Both the position numbers and the translations under genes were made by a program. From assembly GCA_946403965.1 (NCBI GenBank), contig CAMJBT010000019.1, positions 1 to 49,534 of the forward strand: a DNA stretch of 49,534 nucleotides, written 5' to 3'. The notes beneath the pieces are model-generated. The model saw only the letters and a program-made list of their open reading frames with translations, was not told the DNA's origin and did not search any database. Positions 16,900 through 24,420 of this stretch are shown here, in pieces (positions within the stretch are counted from its first letter, which is position 1; each line of letters starts with the position of its first letter). The DNA is from an uncultured Pseudobutyrivibrio sp. (lineage in GTDB: Bacteria; Bacillota; Clostridia; Lachnospirales; Lachnospiraceae).

Positions 16900-17544
16900 A
16901 TGAGACTTAGAAATATTCCTGGTGCTGATGAAGTAGTTACAAACAGTGATTACTGCATCAACACTCCAGCTAAATTTAAAGGTAAATATAAATCAGAAAT
17001 ATTTAATAACAACAATCCACTTCATATAGAAATTGGAATGGGAAAAGGACAATTTATCACTACTCTTGCAAAGAATAATCCTAATATCAATTATATTGGA
17101 ATTGAGCGATACACAAGTGTTCTTTTACGTGCTATTCAAAAGGTTCAAGAGGAAGATATTCCGAATCTTCGATTTATATGCTTTGATGCTGCTGAAATTC
17201 TTGATATCTTTTCTTGTTATGAAGTTGATAAAATTTATTTGAATTTTAGTGATCCATGGCCAAAGGATAGACATAGTAAGCGTCGACTTACTTCTTCAAC
17301 ATTTTTGAATCGCTACAACACAATTTTAGCAAAGGATGGTAATATCGAATTTAAGACAGACAACAAAGATTTATTTGATTTTTCTGTTGAAGAAATCAAT
17401 AATCATCCTATTTGGCATCTAGATGCTGTTACTTATGATTTACACAATGATTCTTCAATGAATAATGGAAATATCATGACTGAATACGAAGAAAAGTTTT
17501 CTTCTAAAGGAAATCCTATTTATAAACTTATTGCTAGTAGATAA
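16900..17544 (+). CDS. trmB: tRNA (guanine-46-N7) methyltransferase
   Basis: A 214-residue TrmB: IEIGMGKGQFITTLAKNNP for SAM binding, YIGIERYTSVLLRAIQK, then NFSDPWPKDRHSKRRLT, the catalytic and tRNA-contact motif, and FKTDNKDLFDFS near the end. It makes m7G46 in the variable loop of many tRNAs. GGAGGT precedes the ATG. The gene is single, with its own promoter and terminator. Confidence 0.97.
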   Translation: MRLRNIPGADEVVTNSDYCINTPAKFKGKYKSEIFNNNNPLHIEIGMGKGQFITTLAKNNPNINYIGIERYTSVLLRAIQKVQEEDIPNLRFICFDAAEILDIFSCYEVDKIYLNFSDPWPKDRHSKRRLTSSTFLNRYNTILAKDGNIEFKTDNKDLFDFSVEEINNHPIWHLDAVTYDLHNDSSMNNGNIMTEYEEKFSSKGNPIYKLIASR

Positions 17545-17550
17545 GAAAAG

Positions 17551-17606
17551 CTGATGATTGTACCCTAATATGATTATTATCGGGATAAAACAATCATCAG
17601 TTTTTT
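17551..17606 (+). terminator. Terminator of trmB
   Basis: CTGATGATTGT pairs perfectly with ACAATCATCAG, followed by six T. The 28-base loop can form further pairs (CCC with GGG). Confidence 0.8.
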
Positions 17607-17620
17607 ATTTCTAATTAATC

Positions 17621-17652
17621 AAAAAAAGCGTTGAGATACTTCTCAACGCTTT
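17621..17652 (-). terminator. Terminator of tRNA-Lys
   Basis: AAAGCGTTGAGA and TCTCAACGCTTT form a perfect stem, followed on the minus strand by a T-run. It starts directly after the tRNA 3' end. Confidence 0.85.
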
Positions 17653-17654
17653 AA

Positions 17655-17727
17655 TGCGCGACCAGGGGTTCGAACCCTGGACACCCTGATTAAGAGTCAG
17701 GTGCTCTGCCAGCTGAGCTAGTCGCGC
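17655..17727 (-). tRNA. tRNA-Lys (anticodon CTT)
   Basis: The minus strand folds as a full cloverleaf: acceptor GCGCGAC/GTCGCGC, anticodon loop CTCTTAA inside CCTGA/TCAGG, and T-loop TTCGAAC. The discriminator base is A. CCA is not encoded. Confidence 0.95.
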
Positions 17728-17759
17728 TTATTCATTTTATTGCCTCAGCAACGAATATT

Positions 17760-17817
17760 AGTATATAGGCTAAATCACTTTTTTGCAAGTGTTTTTTTCA
17801 TTTTTTTCAATTTTTTT
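17760..17817 (-). promoter_or_regulatory. tRNA-Lys promoter with phased A-tracts
   Basis: On the minus strand TTGCAA (17783-17788) and TATACT (17760-17765) are 17 bases apart. Directly upstream of and overlapping the -35, four A-tracts of six or seven bases begin at 17779, 17792, 17801 and 17811, spaced about 10 bases. This is the build of a curved UP element for strong stable-RNA transcription. Confidence 0.7.
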
Positions 17818-17904
17818 CATATTTCTTGTTTTGAATTTTTATGAAGGTTTCTGAATTATATTAACTAAATAATATAATAAACATTATTTTCTATTCAAAT
17901 TAAT

Positions 17905-17932
17905 AATACCTGCCTCTATTGAGACAGGTATT
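17905..17932 (-). terminator. Probable terminator after the membrane coiled-coil gene
   Basis: AATACCTG and CAGGTATT pair, with CTC/GAG inside. The following minus-strand sequence (ATTAATTTG) is only a weak T-run, so the call is tentative. Confidence 0.45.
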
Positions 17933-17967
17933 TATTCTACTTTGTGTTTTTCTACTCCTACACAACT

Positions 17968-19413
17968 CTAAATATTAGCAAATAACTTTTCAATTTCTTC
18001 GGCACTCATTACCCTGTTAGGATCTGTTAAATCAACTCCTACATCAGGTATTATTATTTCATCACTTTTTTCTTCTTCAGGTGGTGCTTCTGGTGTGATT
18101 TCTTCCTGCTGTGTCTCTTCTTCCTCAGCTGGTCCACCTACTTCTTCTAATAGAGCATCCAAATCAACGGAAGGTTCTTCACTTATAATTATTTCCTCGG
18201 CAGGTGTCTCTGGAGCACTTTCAAGTATTATTTCCTCATTTGGAACTTCCTCTACCGGTGTTTCTTCAGCAGCTGCCATATCCAAATCTATTCCGATATC
18301 CTCTACTGGCTCTGCTGATGCTTCCTCTACTGGCTCTGCTGGTGCTTCTTCTACCGGAATTTCTTCAACTAACTCTTCCTCTATCGCTGTTTCTTCCACC
18401 GGAATTTCTTCTGCTGATACTTCTTCCTGTGGTAGCTCTTCCACCGGTGCTTCTTCAGCTACTGCCATATCCAAATCTATTCCGATATCTTCTACTGGCT
18501 CTGCTGATGCTTCTTCTACCGGAATTTCTTCAACCGGCTCAACTGCCTCTTCCTCTATCGGTGTTTCTTCCACCGGAATTTCTTCTGCTGATACTTCTTC
18601 CTGTGGTAGCTCTTCCACTGGTGCTTCTTCAGCTACTGCCATATCCAAATCTATTCCGATATCTTCTGCCGGCTCTGCTATTGGCGCCTCTGCTGGTGTT
18701 TCTTGTACTGATAATTCTTCGACTGGATTCACCATTGTTGGCGGTGGTGTCATTTGTGGTGTGCCATATCCAGGTGGAACCATCATTGGTTGTGCCATTA
18801 CAGGTACACCATTTTGTATCTTACCTTCGATATTTGAAATCTGGGATGTTAATTCTGCTATTTTTTGTTGAATATCAAAATTTGTTTCTTTTAATAATGC
18901 CTGCTGTTTTTCAATAATTTGATTATTATTACTTTCAAGTTTTTCTTTGATTGCAAACAGTTGATTGATAAGCTCATCATTTGAATTCATCAATGCATCT
19001 GTATTTTCTTTGCTTCTTGAAATTGTAACCTTTGCAACTGCCTTCTGTGCATTAATTATATCTTCTGCCGGAAGTGAGCTGCTTTCTTCGATATTTCGAA
19101 GTCGAATATCTAATTCATCAAAACTTTTTTTTATGACGAGATAGGAAGCTTTTTGTGCATTATATATTTCTTCATATTTTTGTGCTTCCATATCCTTGTT
19201 TTTCAAGGACATATCCATCAATCCACTAATTAGGAAAAATAGCGCAACTATCATCAACAGTATGCCAGCCGCCATAAACATGAAATTACTCTTAAAATTT
19301 ATCATAATATAGAGTTCCATGATTATTAAGACCGCAACTGCAATACTTGATAAGATAATCTGTATCTTATCACGAGCTATCTCTCTTTGGATTTTCTTGG
19401 TATTCTCGTCCAT
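17968..19413 (-). CDS. Membrane-anchored coiled-coil protein with acidic repeats and FliM-like C-terminal peptide
   Basis: A 481-residue protein I cannot assign to a named family. Two membrane helices lie near residues 17-40 and 44-65, joined by a very short loop, so most of the chain is on one side. Residues about 70-205 are heptad-like and probably coiled coil. A Pro/Met linker (206-232) leads to some 200 residues rich in Glu, Pro and Val, with near-identical units such as AEPVEDIGIDLDMAVAEEAP. The last residues, VMSAEEIEKLFANI (468-481), resemble the N-terminal peptide of FliM and FliY ([I/L]SQxEIDALL), which binds phosphorylated CheY. It starts 12 bases after the phosphatase gene, so the two are surely co-transcribed. 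A link to chemotaxis signalling or motor control is inferred. Confidence 0.75.
   Translation of the reverse strand: MDENTKKIQREIARDKIQIILSSIAVAVLIIMELYIMINFKSNFMFMAAGILLMIVALFFLISGLMDMSLKNKDMEAQKYEEIYNAQKASYLVIKKSFDELDIRLRNIEESSSLPAEDIINAQKAVAKVTISRSKENTDALMNSNDELINQLFAIKEKLESNNNQIIEKQQALLKETNFDIQQKIAELTSQISNIEGKIQNGVPVMAQPMMVPPGYGTPQMTPPPTMVNPVEELSVQETPAEAPIAEPAEDIGIDLDMAVAEEAPVEELPQEEVSAEEIPVEETPIEEEAVEPVEEIPVEEASAEPVEDIGIDLDMAVAEEAPVEELPQEEVSAEEIPVEETAIEEELVEEIPVEEAPAEPVEEASAEPVEDIGIDLDMAAAEETPVEEVPNEEIILESAPETPAEEIIISEEPSVDLDALLEEVGGPAEEEETQQEEITPEAPPEEEKSDEIIIPDVGVDLTDPNRVMSAEEIEKLFANI
18383..18677. repeat. Near-identical tandem DNA repeat inside the acidic region
   Basis: A block of about 120 bases beginning at 18389 recurs at 18563 with only a few changes (period 174 bases, 58 codons). 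A shorter related copy ends at about 18300. Each contains CCATATCCAAATCTATTCC, encoding GIDLDMA. The very high DNA identity points to recent duplication. Confidence 0.8.
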
Positions 19414-19425
19414 TGCGCCCCCTAA

Positions 19426-20034
19426 TTATTCATCTTTTTTGTCAAATAGATGCACCATATCTAGTGCAAAAGAAATAGGATACAGTTGAACCATAACGGA
19501 ATCTACTACTGAACCGATTTTTAAATCAAATGTTATTTTTACGAAATCTATTTCTGGTGATTCGAATAATCTTTCAAATATCTTTACACTTTCAACATCA
19601 ATATTGTCTGTTTTTGGTGGTGAAATATCTACTACTCTGTTAAGTAACTGAGACATAGATGATGCAGCACTTCCCATCATCTGGTTCATGGCCTCAGATA
19701 CAGCACTAAGTTGAAGTTCTCCAATTTCTCCACCTATATTGGTACCATCTCCACCCATCATCAAATCAGCAATTATCTTTACATCATTTTCTTTTAGAAT
19801 AAGAACATTGCTTCCTGATAATCCTTTTACATAATTAATATGAACTAAAACGCACACATTATTATAATCATCAAGAGCTTCGCTTTTACGAATCAGCTCG
19901 ATGTGTGGCGTTGTAATATCTACCTTCAAGTTATTAAGTAATGCACTAAGCGATGTTGCTGAAGATCCCATACTTATATTAGCAATCTCACCTAGTGTAT
20001 CCTGTTGCTCTTTAGTTAAAGTTAATTCTGCCAT
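19426..20034 (-). CDS. FliY/CheC-type CheY-P phosphatase domain protein
   Basis: A 202-residue protein matching the phosphatase part of FliY and CheC. It carries both active-site signatures of the form ExxN: E16/N19 in LGEIANISMGSSATSLS, and E114/N117 in AVSEAMNQMMGSAASSMSQLL. The segment after the first site (LLNNLKVDITTPHIELI) is closer to FliY than to classic CheC. FliY normally continues into a FliN/SpoA domain that joins the flagellar C-ring; here the protein stops before it. It should dephosphorylate CheY-P. No other flagellar gene is in the window. GAGGAGG lies upstream of the start. It is first of two genes with the membrane coiled-coil protein. Confidence 0.85.
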   Translation of the reverse strand: MAELTLTKEQQDTLGEIANISMGSSATSLSALLNNLKVDITTPHIELIRKSEALDDYNNVCVLVHINYVKGLSGSNVLILKENDVKIIADLMMGGDGTNIGGEIGELQLSAVSEAMNQMMGSAASSMSQLLNRVVDISPPKTDNIDVESVKIFERLFESPEIDFVKITFDLKIGSVVDSVMVQLYPISFALDMVHLFDKKDE

Positions 20035-20103
20035 ACATTACCGTCCTCCTCTTGAATATTTTCCCCCTTTATATATATTTCCTTTTATTACATTTATGTT
20101 TTG

Positions 20104-20149
20104 ATTATACAATATTTCTAATTGTGTGACTATAACACGTGAACACAAT
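20104..20149 (-). promoter_or_regulatory. Promoter with inverted-repeat operator ahead of the FliY/CheC-like gene
   Basis: A minus-strand TATAAT lies at 20104-20109. The -35 position has no good hexamer and is covered by an inverted repeat, ATTGTGT (20121-20127) and ACACAAT (20143-20149), with CACGTG between. The layout fits a regulator binding at -35. Confidence 0.5.
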
Positions 20150-20288
20150 CAATTTAGAAATAATAATCTTCTTTCTTCAATATTATTTATATTTTAACGT
20201 AATATTGCGAATTATGTGTGTATAAACTGTTATTATTCGCGTATATCAAGGCCTTTATATAGTGCAATGTTTTACTAAAAATATGTAT

Positions 20289-20310
20289 AAAAAAAGGAGC
20301 CAATGGCTCC
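20289..20310 (-). terminator. Terminator of tRNA-Arg
   Basis: GGAGCC and GGCTCC form a 6-bp stem with a three-base loop, followed on the minus strand by seven T. Confidence 0.85.
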
Positions 20311-20327
20311 ATCATCATTTTTAAACA

Positions 20328-20399
20328 TGTTCCCTGGGGGAATCGAACCCTCAACTAGTGCTTAGGAGGCGCTTGTTATATCCATTTAACTAAGGGAAC
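20328..20399 (-). tRNA. tRNA-Arg (anticodon CCT) with two stem mismatches
   Basis: The minus strand has a perfect acceptor stem (GTTCCCT/AGGGAAC), D-stem GTTA/TAAC, anticodon loop CTCCTAA and T-loop TTCGATT. Two stems carry an A-C mismatch: C29-A41 in the anticodon stem (AGCGC/GCACT) and A50-C64 in the T-stem (GAGGG/CCCCC). The discriminator is A and CCA is not encoded. Promoter and terminator are intact, so it is probably transcribed. Confidence 0.85.
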
Positions 20400-20415
20400 T
20401 TAACATAACTATTAG

Positions 20416-20444
20416 ATTTTAATCTACTGACTTCAAAAAATCAA
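20416..20444 (-). promoter_or_regulatory. Promoter of tRNA-Arg
   Basis: Minus-strand TTGATT (20439-20444), 17 bases, TAAAAT (20416-20421); the start would fall about 10 bases before the tRNA. The -35 lies in one arm of an inverted repeat (AATCAAGG at 20439-20446, CCTTGATT at 20468-20475). Confidence 0.5.
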
Positions 20445-20508
20445 GGTCACAACAGAATATGTACCTGCCTTGATTCATTTTTATTTTTGCCTATCAGAAT
20501 ATAGTCAT

Positions 20509-20545
20509 AAAAAATTCTTGTGAGCTTTAATAACCCACAAGAATT
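20509..20545 (-). terminator. Terminator of the parA-parB-DUF4446-DUF3881 operon
   Basis: AATTCTTGTG and CACAAGAATT form a perfect 10-bp stem, followed on the minus strand by T. It begins 10 bases after the DUF3881 stop codon. Confidence 0.8.
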
Positions 20546-20554
20546 CTTCTATTT

Positions 20555-21439
20555 TTAACTAAATTCAACTGTACCTTGTAACCAGATGATTCCTTTGAAA
20601 CGTCTTCCAATAGCAGGCTCACCAAATAAATTATTTTTATTTATGCATACCTCGAAAATGACATCGTTACTTTCAATCACCATAAGAACTAATTCTTCCA
20701 TTGTAAGATGATTAACTACTTCTTTTACATCCAGGATATTTCCAAGGATTTCATATTTATCATTTTCAATTCCGTATGGCATAAAAAATGTGGTGACCAC
20801 GCTAAGAATATCTTCTCGTGTTACTCTTCTTGAAATTCTTTGATACAAATCTATCTCATCCATTGTAAGATTTTCAAGAGCTTCCTCATTTCCTTCTCGC
20901 GCCTGCTCAACTAAATTGATTCTTTTTTGATTATTCATTTTTTCCTTAATACGACTCTTTTCATTGTCGTATACAGGTAATAAAATCTTTCCATTAGTTG
21001 ATAATGCTGCAAGTTTGATTTTCGACTTAGGACATTTTTTGTCTTTAAGATTTCTTCTTAAAAACTCTCCCATATTCTGTAATTGAAAAATCAGATTAAC
21101 ACCTAATCTTAGCTCATCACACATTACATAATAGTTATCCCTGTCTGTCTGCTTGATAATCTCTACATCATTTTTTAGAGAGTCGGTTTCACCAAAAAAG
21201 GTTGGATAATAATAATCCAATATGAACTCATCATTATCATTAAATAGACCACGCAGTACAAGCCCTACATTATCCGCAACCATATAACGTAATTCTACAA
21301 ACTGATTACCTTCATAATCAATCGCAGACTCTTGGTAATCAGGACGTAATATTATTTCGTTGATTAACTCTTCTATTGCTGTCTTATTTAGTTTTGCAAA
21401 TCCTATTGCTGGTAAATATTGATGCACTTTACATTCCAC
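20555..21439 (-). CDS. DUF3881 family protein
   Basis: A 294-residue protein of the DUF3881 family, known mainly from Lachnospiraceae. It begins VHQYLPAIGFAKLNK, has FVELRYMVADNVGLVLRGLF and ends in a short beta-rich part (GRRFKGIIWLQG). No catalytic motif is visible and the function is unknown. It starts at a GTG inside the DUF4446 gene (11-base overlap), so it is translated in step with it and is the last gene of the parA operon. Confidence 0.85.
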   Translation of the reverse strand: MECKVHQYLPAIGFAKLNKTAIEELINEIILRPDYQESAIDYEGNQFVELRYMVADNVGLVLRGLFNDNDEFILDYYYPTFFGETDSLKNDVEIIKQTDRDNYYVMCDELRLGVNLIFQLQNMGEFLRRNLKDKKCPKSKIKLAALSTNGKILLPVYDNEKSRIKEKMNNQKRINLVEQAREGNEEALENLTMDEIDLYQRISRRVTREDILSVVTTFFMPYGIENDKYEILGNILDVKEVVNHLTMEELVLMVIESNDVIFEVCINKNNLFGEPAIGRRFKGIIWLQGTVEFS

Positions 21440-21923
21440 CTATAGCTTGATCTAATGCCTGTTGTTCCTCTTCCGCAAGTTGAATAATAGAATTTCCATC
21501 TATTATCTCCTTAACATAAGTATAGCAGCCTTCTCTAGAATGCATAGCATTAATTATATATCCAGTATTATTTTCATTTAACATACAGAGTGAAAAACTA
21601 AGCTTTCCACCCATTTCATTAAATGCATCATACTTTACTAATCCAAATTTTTGGAAACAGCTCTGCATATTTTTGAAGATTGAATCTATATTTCTTTCAT
21701 TACTTGCATTTGCTTCAATCAATTCATCAACCTGTTCAAGTCGATAAATTAATGTATCCTCTAATGATCTTGCATCACTTCCAAGCATAAAAATTTTATA
21801 TCTTTTTTTGAGCTTAGACATCTGTGCAATAAATACTATTAAAAGAATAATCATTATAAGAACAAGAGCTGCAAGTCCTATAATAATATAATCTGAACTA
21901 AAACCTAAATACTGTTCTATCAT
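21429..21923 (-). CDS. DUF4446 family membrane protein
   Basis: A 164-residue protein with one N-terminal membrane helix (IIIGLAALVLIMIILLIVFI), a coiled-coil segment (about 55-85) and a compact C-terminal domain containing GLVKYDAFNEMGGKLSFSLC. This is the DUF4446 family, which commonly follows parB in Clostridia. The role is unknown; the position suggests a membrane-side function linked to chromosome segregation or sporulation-related processes. Confidence 0.88.
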   Translation of the reverse strand: MIEQYLGFSSDYIIIGLAALVLIMIILLIVFIAQMSKLKKRYKIFMLGSDARSLEDTLIYRLEQVDELIEANASNERNIDSIFKNMQSCFQKFGLVKYDAFNEMGGKLSFSLCMLNENNTGYIINAMHSREGCYTYVKEIIDGNSIIQLAEEEQQALDQAIGGM

Positions 21924-21947
21924 TTTAACTCCTATCGAACATATGTT

Positions 21948-22838
21948 TTATTTAATACTTTCAAGCAAATCTACAATTCGATTTAACTCATCCTGGCTGT
22001 AATATTCAATTTCAAGCTTACCAGTAGTGTTATCCTTAGCATTAATGTAAACCTTAGTACCAAGTACACTTTTTAATTTTTCCTGAGTATCCTGATATAC
22101 AGCAACAAGCTGTGGATCTATTCCTACAGTCTTTGCTTTTTTATCTGTATCCTTATTATTAATAAGCTTTTTAACCTCACGCTCAACATCTCTAACGGAC
22201 ATCTTTTCATCAAAAGCTCTCTCAGCAAATTCATACTGTTTTTCAGTATCAGAAATTGCAAGCATAGCTCGAGCATGACCAGTTGTAAGCTTATCGTCTA
22301 TAATCATTTCCTGAACACGTTTGTCCAATTTTAATAATCTAAGAGCATTTGTAATTGTAGTTCTACTTTTTGATACTCTTTCAGCTACTTCATCCTGTTT
22401 TAATTTAAACTCATCAATTAATCTAGCAAATGCCATTGCCTCTTCTATTGGATTAAGCTGTTCACGCTGGATATTATCAATAAGTGAAATTTCAACAAAC
22501 TCTTGCTCGCTAAGATTTTTTATAATTACAGGTACGTTCTTAAATCCTGCAAGTCTTGCAGCTCTCCATCTACGTTCACCACCGATAATTTCATAATATG
22601 AACCTCTGTCTTGAACAATTAATGGATTAACAATTCCATGAAGCTTAATATTTTCAGCTAATTCCTGAAGCTTATCTTCATCGAAATTCTTTCTTGGCTG
22701 AAGTTTATTAGGCTCAATTTTATTAATATCCACTTCAACAGGTGAACTATGTTCTTCTGGATTTGCAAGAACAACGCCCTCATTTTTATTTACAATAAGA
22801 GAATCTAATCCCTTACCAAGTCCTGTTTTTTTTGCCAT
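21948..22838 (-). CDS. parB: Chromosome-partitioning protein ParB (Spo0J)
   Basis: A 296-residue ParB. It starts KKTGLGKGLDSLI, has the CTP-binding nuclease-like domain (QPRKNFDEDKLQELAENIK, GGERRWRAARLAGF, NIQREQLNPIEEA), a helix-turn-helix (EVAERVSKSRTTITNALRLL) that reads parS, and a C-terminal dimerisation domain (GKLEIEYYSQDELNRIVDLL). It loads at parS and spreads as a sliding clamp. Its start codon follows the parA stop by one base. Intact, unlike the plasmid-type ParB at 2060. Confidence 0.97.
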   Translation of the reverse strand: MAKKTGLGKGLDSLIVNKNEGVVLANPEEHSSPVEVDINKIEPNKLQPRKNFDEDKLQELAENIKLHGIVNPLIVQDRGSYYEIIGGERRWRAARLAGFKNVPVIIKNLSEQEFVEISLIDNIQREQLNPIEEAMAFARLIDEFKLKQDEVAERVSKSRTTITNALRLLKLDKRVQEMIIDDKLTTGHARAMLAISDTEKQYEFAERAFDEKMSVRDVEREVKKLINNKDTDKKAKTVGIDPQLVAVYQDTQEKLKSVLGTKVYINAKDNTTGKLEIEYYSQDELNRIVDLLESIK

Positions 22839-22839
22839 C

Positions 22840-23610
22840 TTATATATCCTTTCTTCCGATTATTTCTTTTGCAAGATTACGATAACTTTCTGCACCAGCA
22901 GACTTTTCATCATAAAGATTAATTGGAAGTCCATGTGATGGAGCTTCTGCAAGTCTTACATTTCTAGGAATGATTGTCTGATATACTGTTGCATTAAGAT
23001 TATTTTTTACAGTATCAACTACATCAGAAGAAAGATTTGTTCTCTTATCGTACATAGTAAATACTACGCCATCTATCTTAAGTTTTGGATTAAGTCTTTG
23101 CTGAACAAGATCGATTGTATGAATCAACTGACTAATACCTTCCAATGCATAATACTCACATTGAATTGGAACAAGAACAGAATCAGCAGTTGTCATAGCA
23201 TTGATAGTAAGCATATTAAGTGAAGGAGGACAATCTATAATTACATAATCAAAATCTTCCTTTACATAATCTACGGCATTTCTTAGAATATATTCCTTTT
23301 CATTAATACCAAGAAGTTCAATTTCTGCACCAGCTAAATCAACGTTCGAAGGAATAATTGTAAGGTTAGGAATATTTTCCACCTGATACATACATTCCTT
23401 GATACTACACTGATCTAATACTAAATCGTAAACTGTATTTTCACACTCTTCTTTATCTAAACCAAGTCCGCTTGTTGCATTTCCCTGAGGATCAGTATCG
23501 ATAACAAGAACTTTTTTTCCTGCTTCAGCTAAACAAGCAGATAAATTAATACTTGTAGTAGTCTTACCAACTCCACCCTTTTGGTTGGCAATTGCAATTA
23601 CTCTTTTCAT
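22840..23610 (-). CDS. parA: Chromosome-partitioning ATPase ParA (Soj)
   Basis: A 256-residue ParA/Soj with deviant Walker [10 protein letters not shown] at 11-19, DTDPQGNATSGLG and Walker B YVIIDCPPSLNMLTINAM. The ATP-dependent dimer binds DNA non-specifically and drives ParB-parS movement; in Bacillus it also controls DnaA. Ribosome site GAGGGAG precedes the ATG. It heads the operon parA-parB-DUF4446-DUF3881 and is preceded by two parS sites. Confidence 0.97.
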   Translation of the reverse strand: MKRVIAIANQKGGVGKTTTSINLSACLAEAGKKVLVIDTDPQGNATSGLGLDKEECENTVYDLVLDQCSIKECMYQVENIPNLTIIPSNVDLAGAEIELLGINEKEYILRNAVDYVKEDFDYVIIDCPPSLNMLTINAMTTADSVLVPIQCEYYALEGISQLIHTIDLVQQRLNPKLKIDGVVFTMYDKRTNLSSDVVDTVKNNLNATVYQTIIPRNVRLAEAPSHGLPINLYDEKSAGAESYRNLAKEIIGRKDI

Positions 23611-23660
23611 TATTGTCTCCCTCTTTTCATTTTATATATTTTACCTACTCAACTCCTTGA

Positions 23661-23669
23661 ATTATATCA
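23661..23669 (-). promoter_or_regulatory. Extended -10 promoter of parA
   Basis: The minus strand reads TGATATAAT about 50 bases ahead of the parA start. The -35 is poor. Confidence 0.5.
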
Positions 23670-23766
23670 TTCTGAAAAACTCAATTCTACCAAGAAAATC
23701 TGTCTGTTATCTATTAGTTGTAGGCTGATTTACTATATCTAGTTATTATATTTGGACATCTTAAAA

Positions 23767-23782
23767 TGTTTCACATGAAACA
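23767..23782. promoter_or_regulatory. parS site (variant)
   Basis: TGTTTCACATGAAACA, equal to the parS consensus TGTTNCACGTGAAACA except for CATG instead of CGTG at the centre. Confidence 0.75.
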
Positions 23783-23868
23783 TTTTGTTCTAAAATACCA
23801 ATATATAGAAGTTGAAACAAAAATTCCCATACTATATTTTGTGTTTTACATAATTCATAATATGAAAA

Positions 23869-23884
23869 TGTTTCACGTGAAACA
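23869..23884. promoter_or_regulatory. parS site (consensus)
   Basis: TGTTTCACGTGAAACA, a perfect 16-base parS palindrome 27 bases below the coiled-coil gene's stop codon. Confidence 0.93.
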
Positions 23885-23910
23885 TCTCTATATTTAGGTT
23901 ATGCACAATT

Positions 23911-24393
23911 TTAAAGACTAGATATTAATTTATTCAATTCAATTTGTGCTCTATATGGATCCAATAAAATCAAATCATTTATAGCTTTCAAATTATCCTT
24001 AATTACATTTTTATTACTTAGATCATTTTTATCTATTTCTTCATAATTTTCGGAAGAATTATTTATTGGTTTATTACTAATAACATTATTAGTCAGTAAA
24101 GCATTTATTTCAGAAAGTCTACTATCGTAGAACTTCATACTTTGCTGTTTCAAATTCATTTCATCATTAAGAGAATTGAGAGTCTCTCTAACTTCTTCTG
24201 CTTTTTTATTATTTTTAGCATTAATATCTCGGGGTGTGAATTCTTGAAAATATGATTCATTTGAGTTTTCCAATAAGGTAAGAAACTTTGTTTCCTCTTT
24301 TATCTTAGTATCTAATAAATCTATATCTTCTTTTAATTGAATTTTTTCAGAAATCAACTCTCCTTGATACTTTTTTAGGAATTCATTGACCAT
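23911..24393 (-). CDS. Uncharacterised coiled-coil protein between parS sites
   Basis: A 160-residue protein I do not recognise. Residues 1-110 are charged and heptad-like (EDIDLLDTKIKEETKFLTLL, VRETLNSLNDEMNLKQQSMK), suggesting a helical hairpin. An Asn/Ser-rich linker follows, then a conserved-looking end KAINDLILLDPYRAQIELNK. There is no membrane helix or catalytic motif. It lies between rsmG and parA with parS-like sites on both sides, so its mRNA region is within the ParB loading zone. A part in segregation is inferred from position alone. Confidence 0.7.
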   Translation of the reverse strand: MVNEFLKKYQGELISEKIQLKEDIDLLDTKIKEETKFLTLLENSNESYFQEFTPRDINAKNNKKAEEVRETLNSLNDEMNLKQQSMKFYDSRLSEINALLTNNVISNKPINNSSENYEEIDKNDLSNKNVIKDNLKAINDLILLDPYRAQIELNKLISSL

Positions 24394-24420
24394 ATACTAT
24401 TATCCCCCAAAATCATAAAA

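Larger units (their letters stand above)
23611..23910. other. Intergenic gap with two parS sites and the parA promoter
   Basis: This gap of exactly 300 bases has no gene. It contains an extended -10 for parA near 23661 and two parS palindromes (separate entries); the rest is AT-rich without further recognisable signals. Confidence 0.7.

Noticed and set aside
18095..18917. Long plus-strand open frames rich in Ser/Thr or Leu/Pro opposite the acidic coiled-coil gene
   Set aside because: They mirror the Glu/Pro/Val codon repeats of the minus-strand gene, have no ribosome site, and their low-complexity composition follows from the repeat.
20035..20327. Cyclic-di-GMP or other riboswitch before the phosphatase gene
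   Set aside because: No conserved aptamer core was seen; only a short leader after the predicted start.
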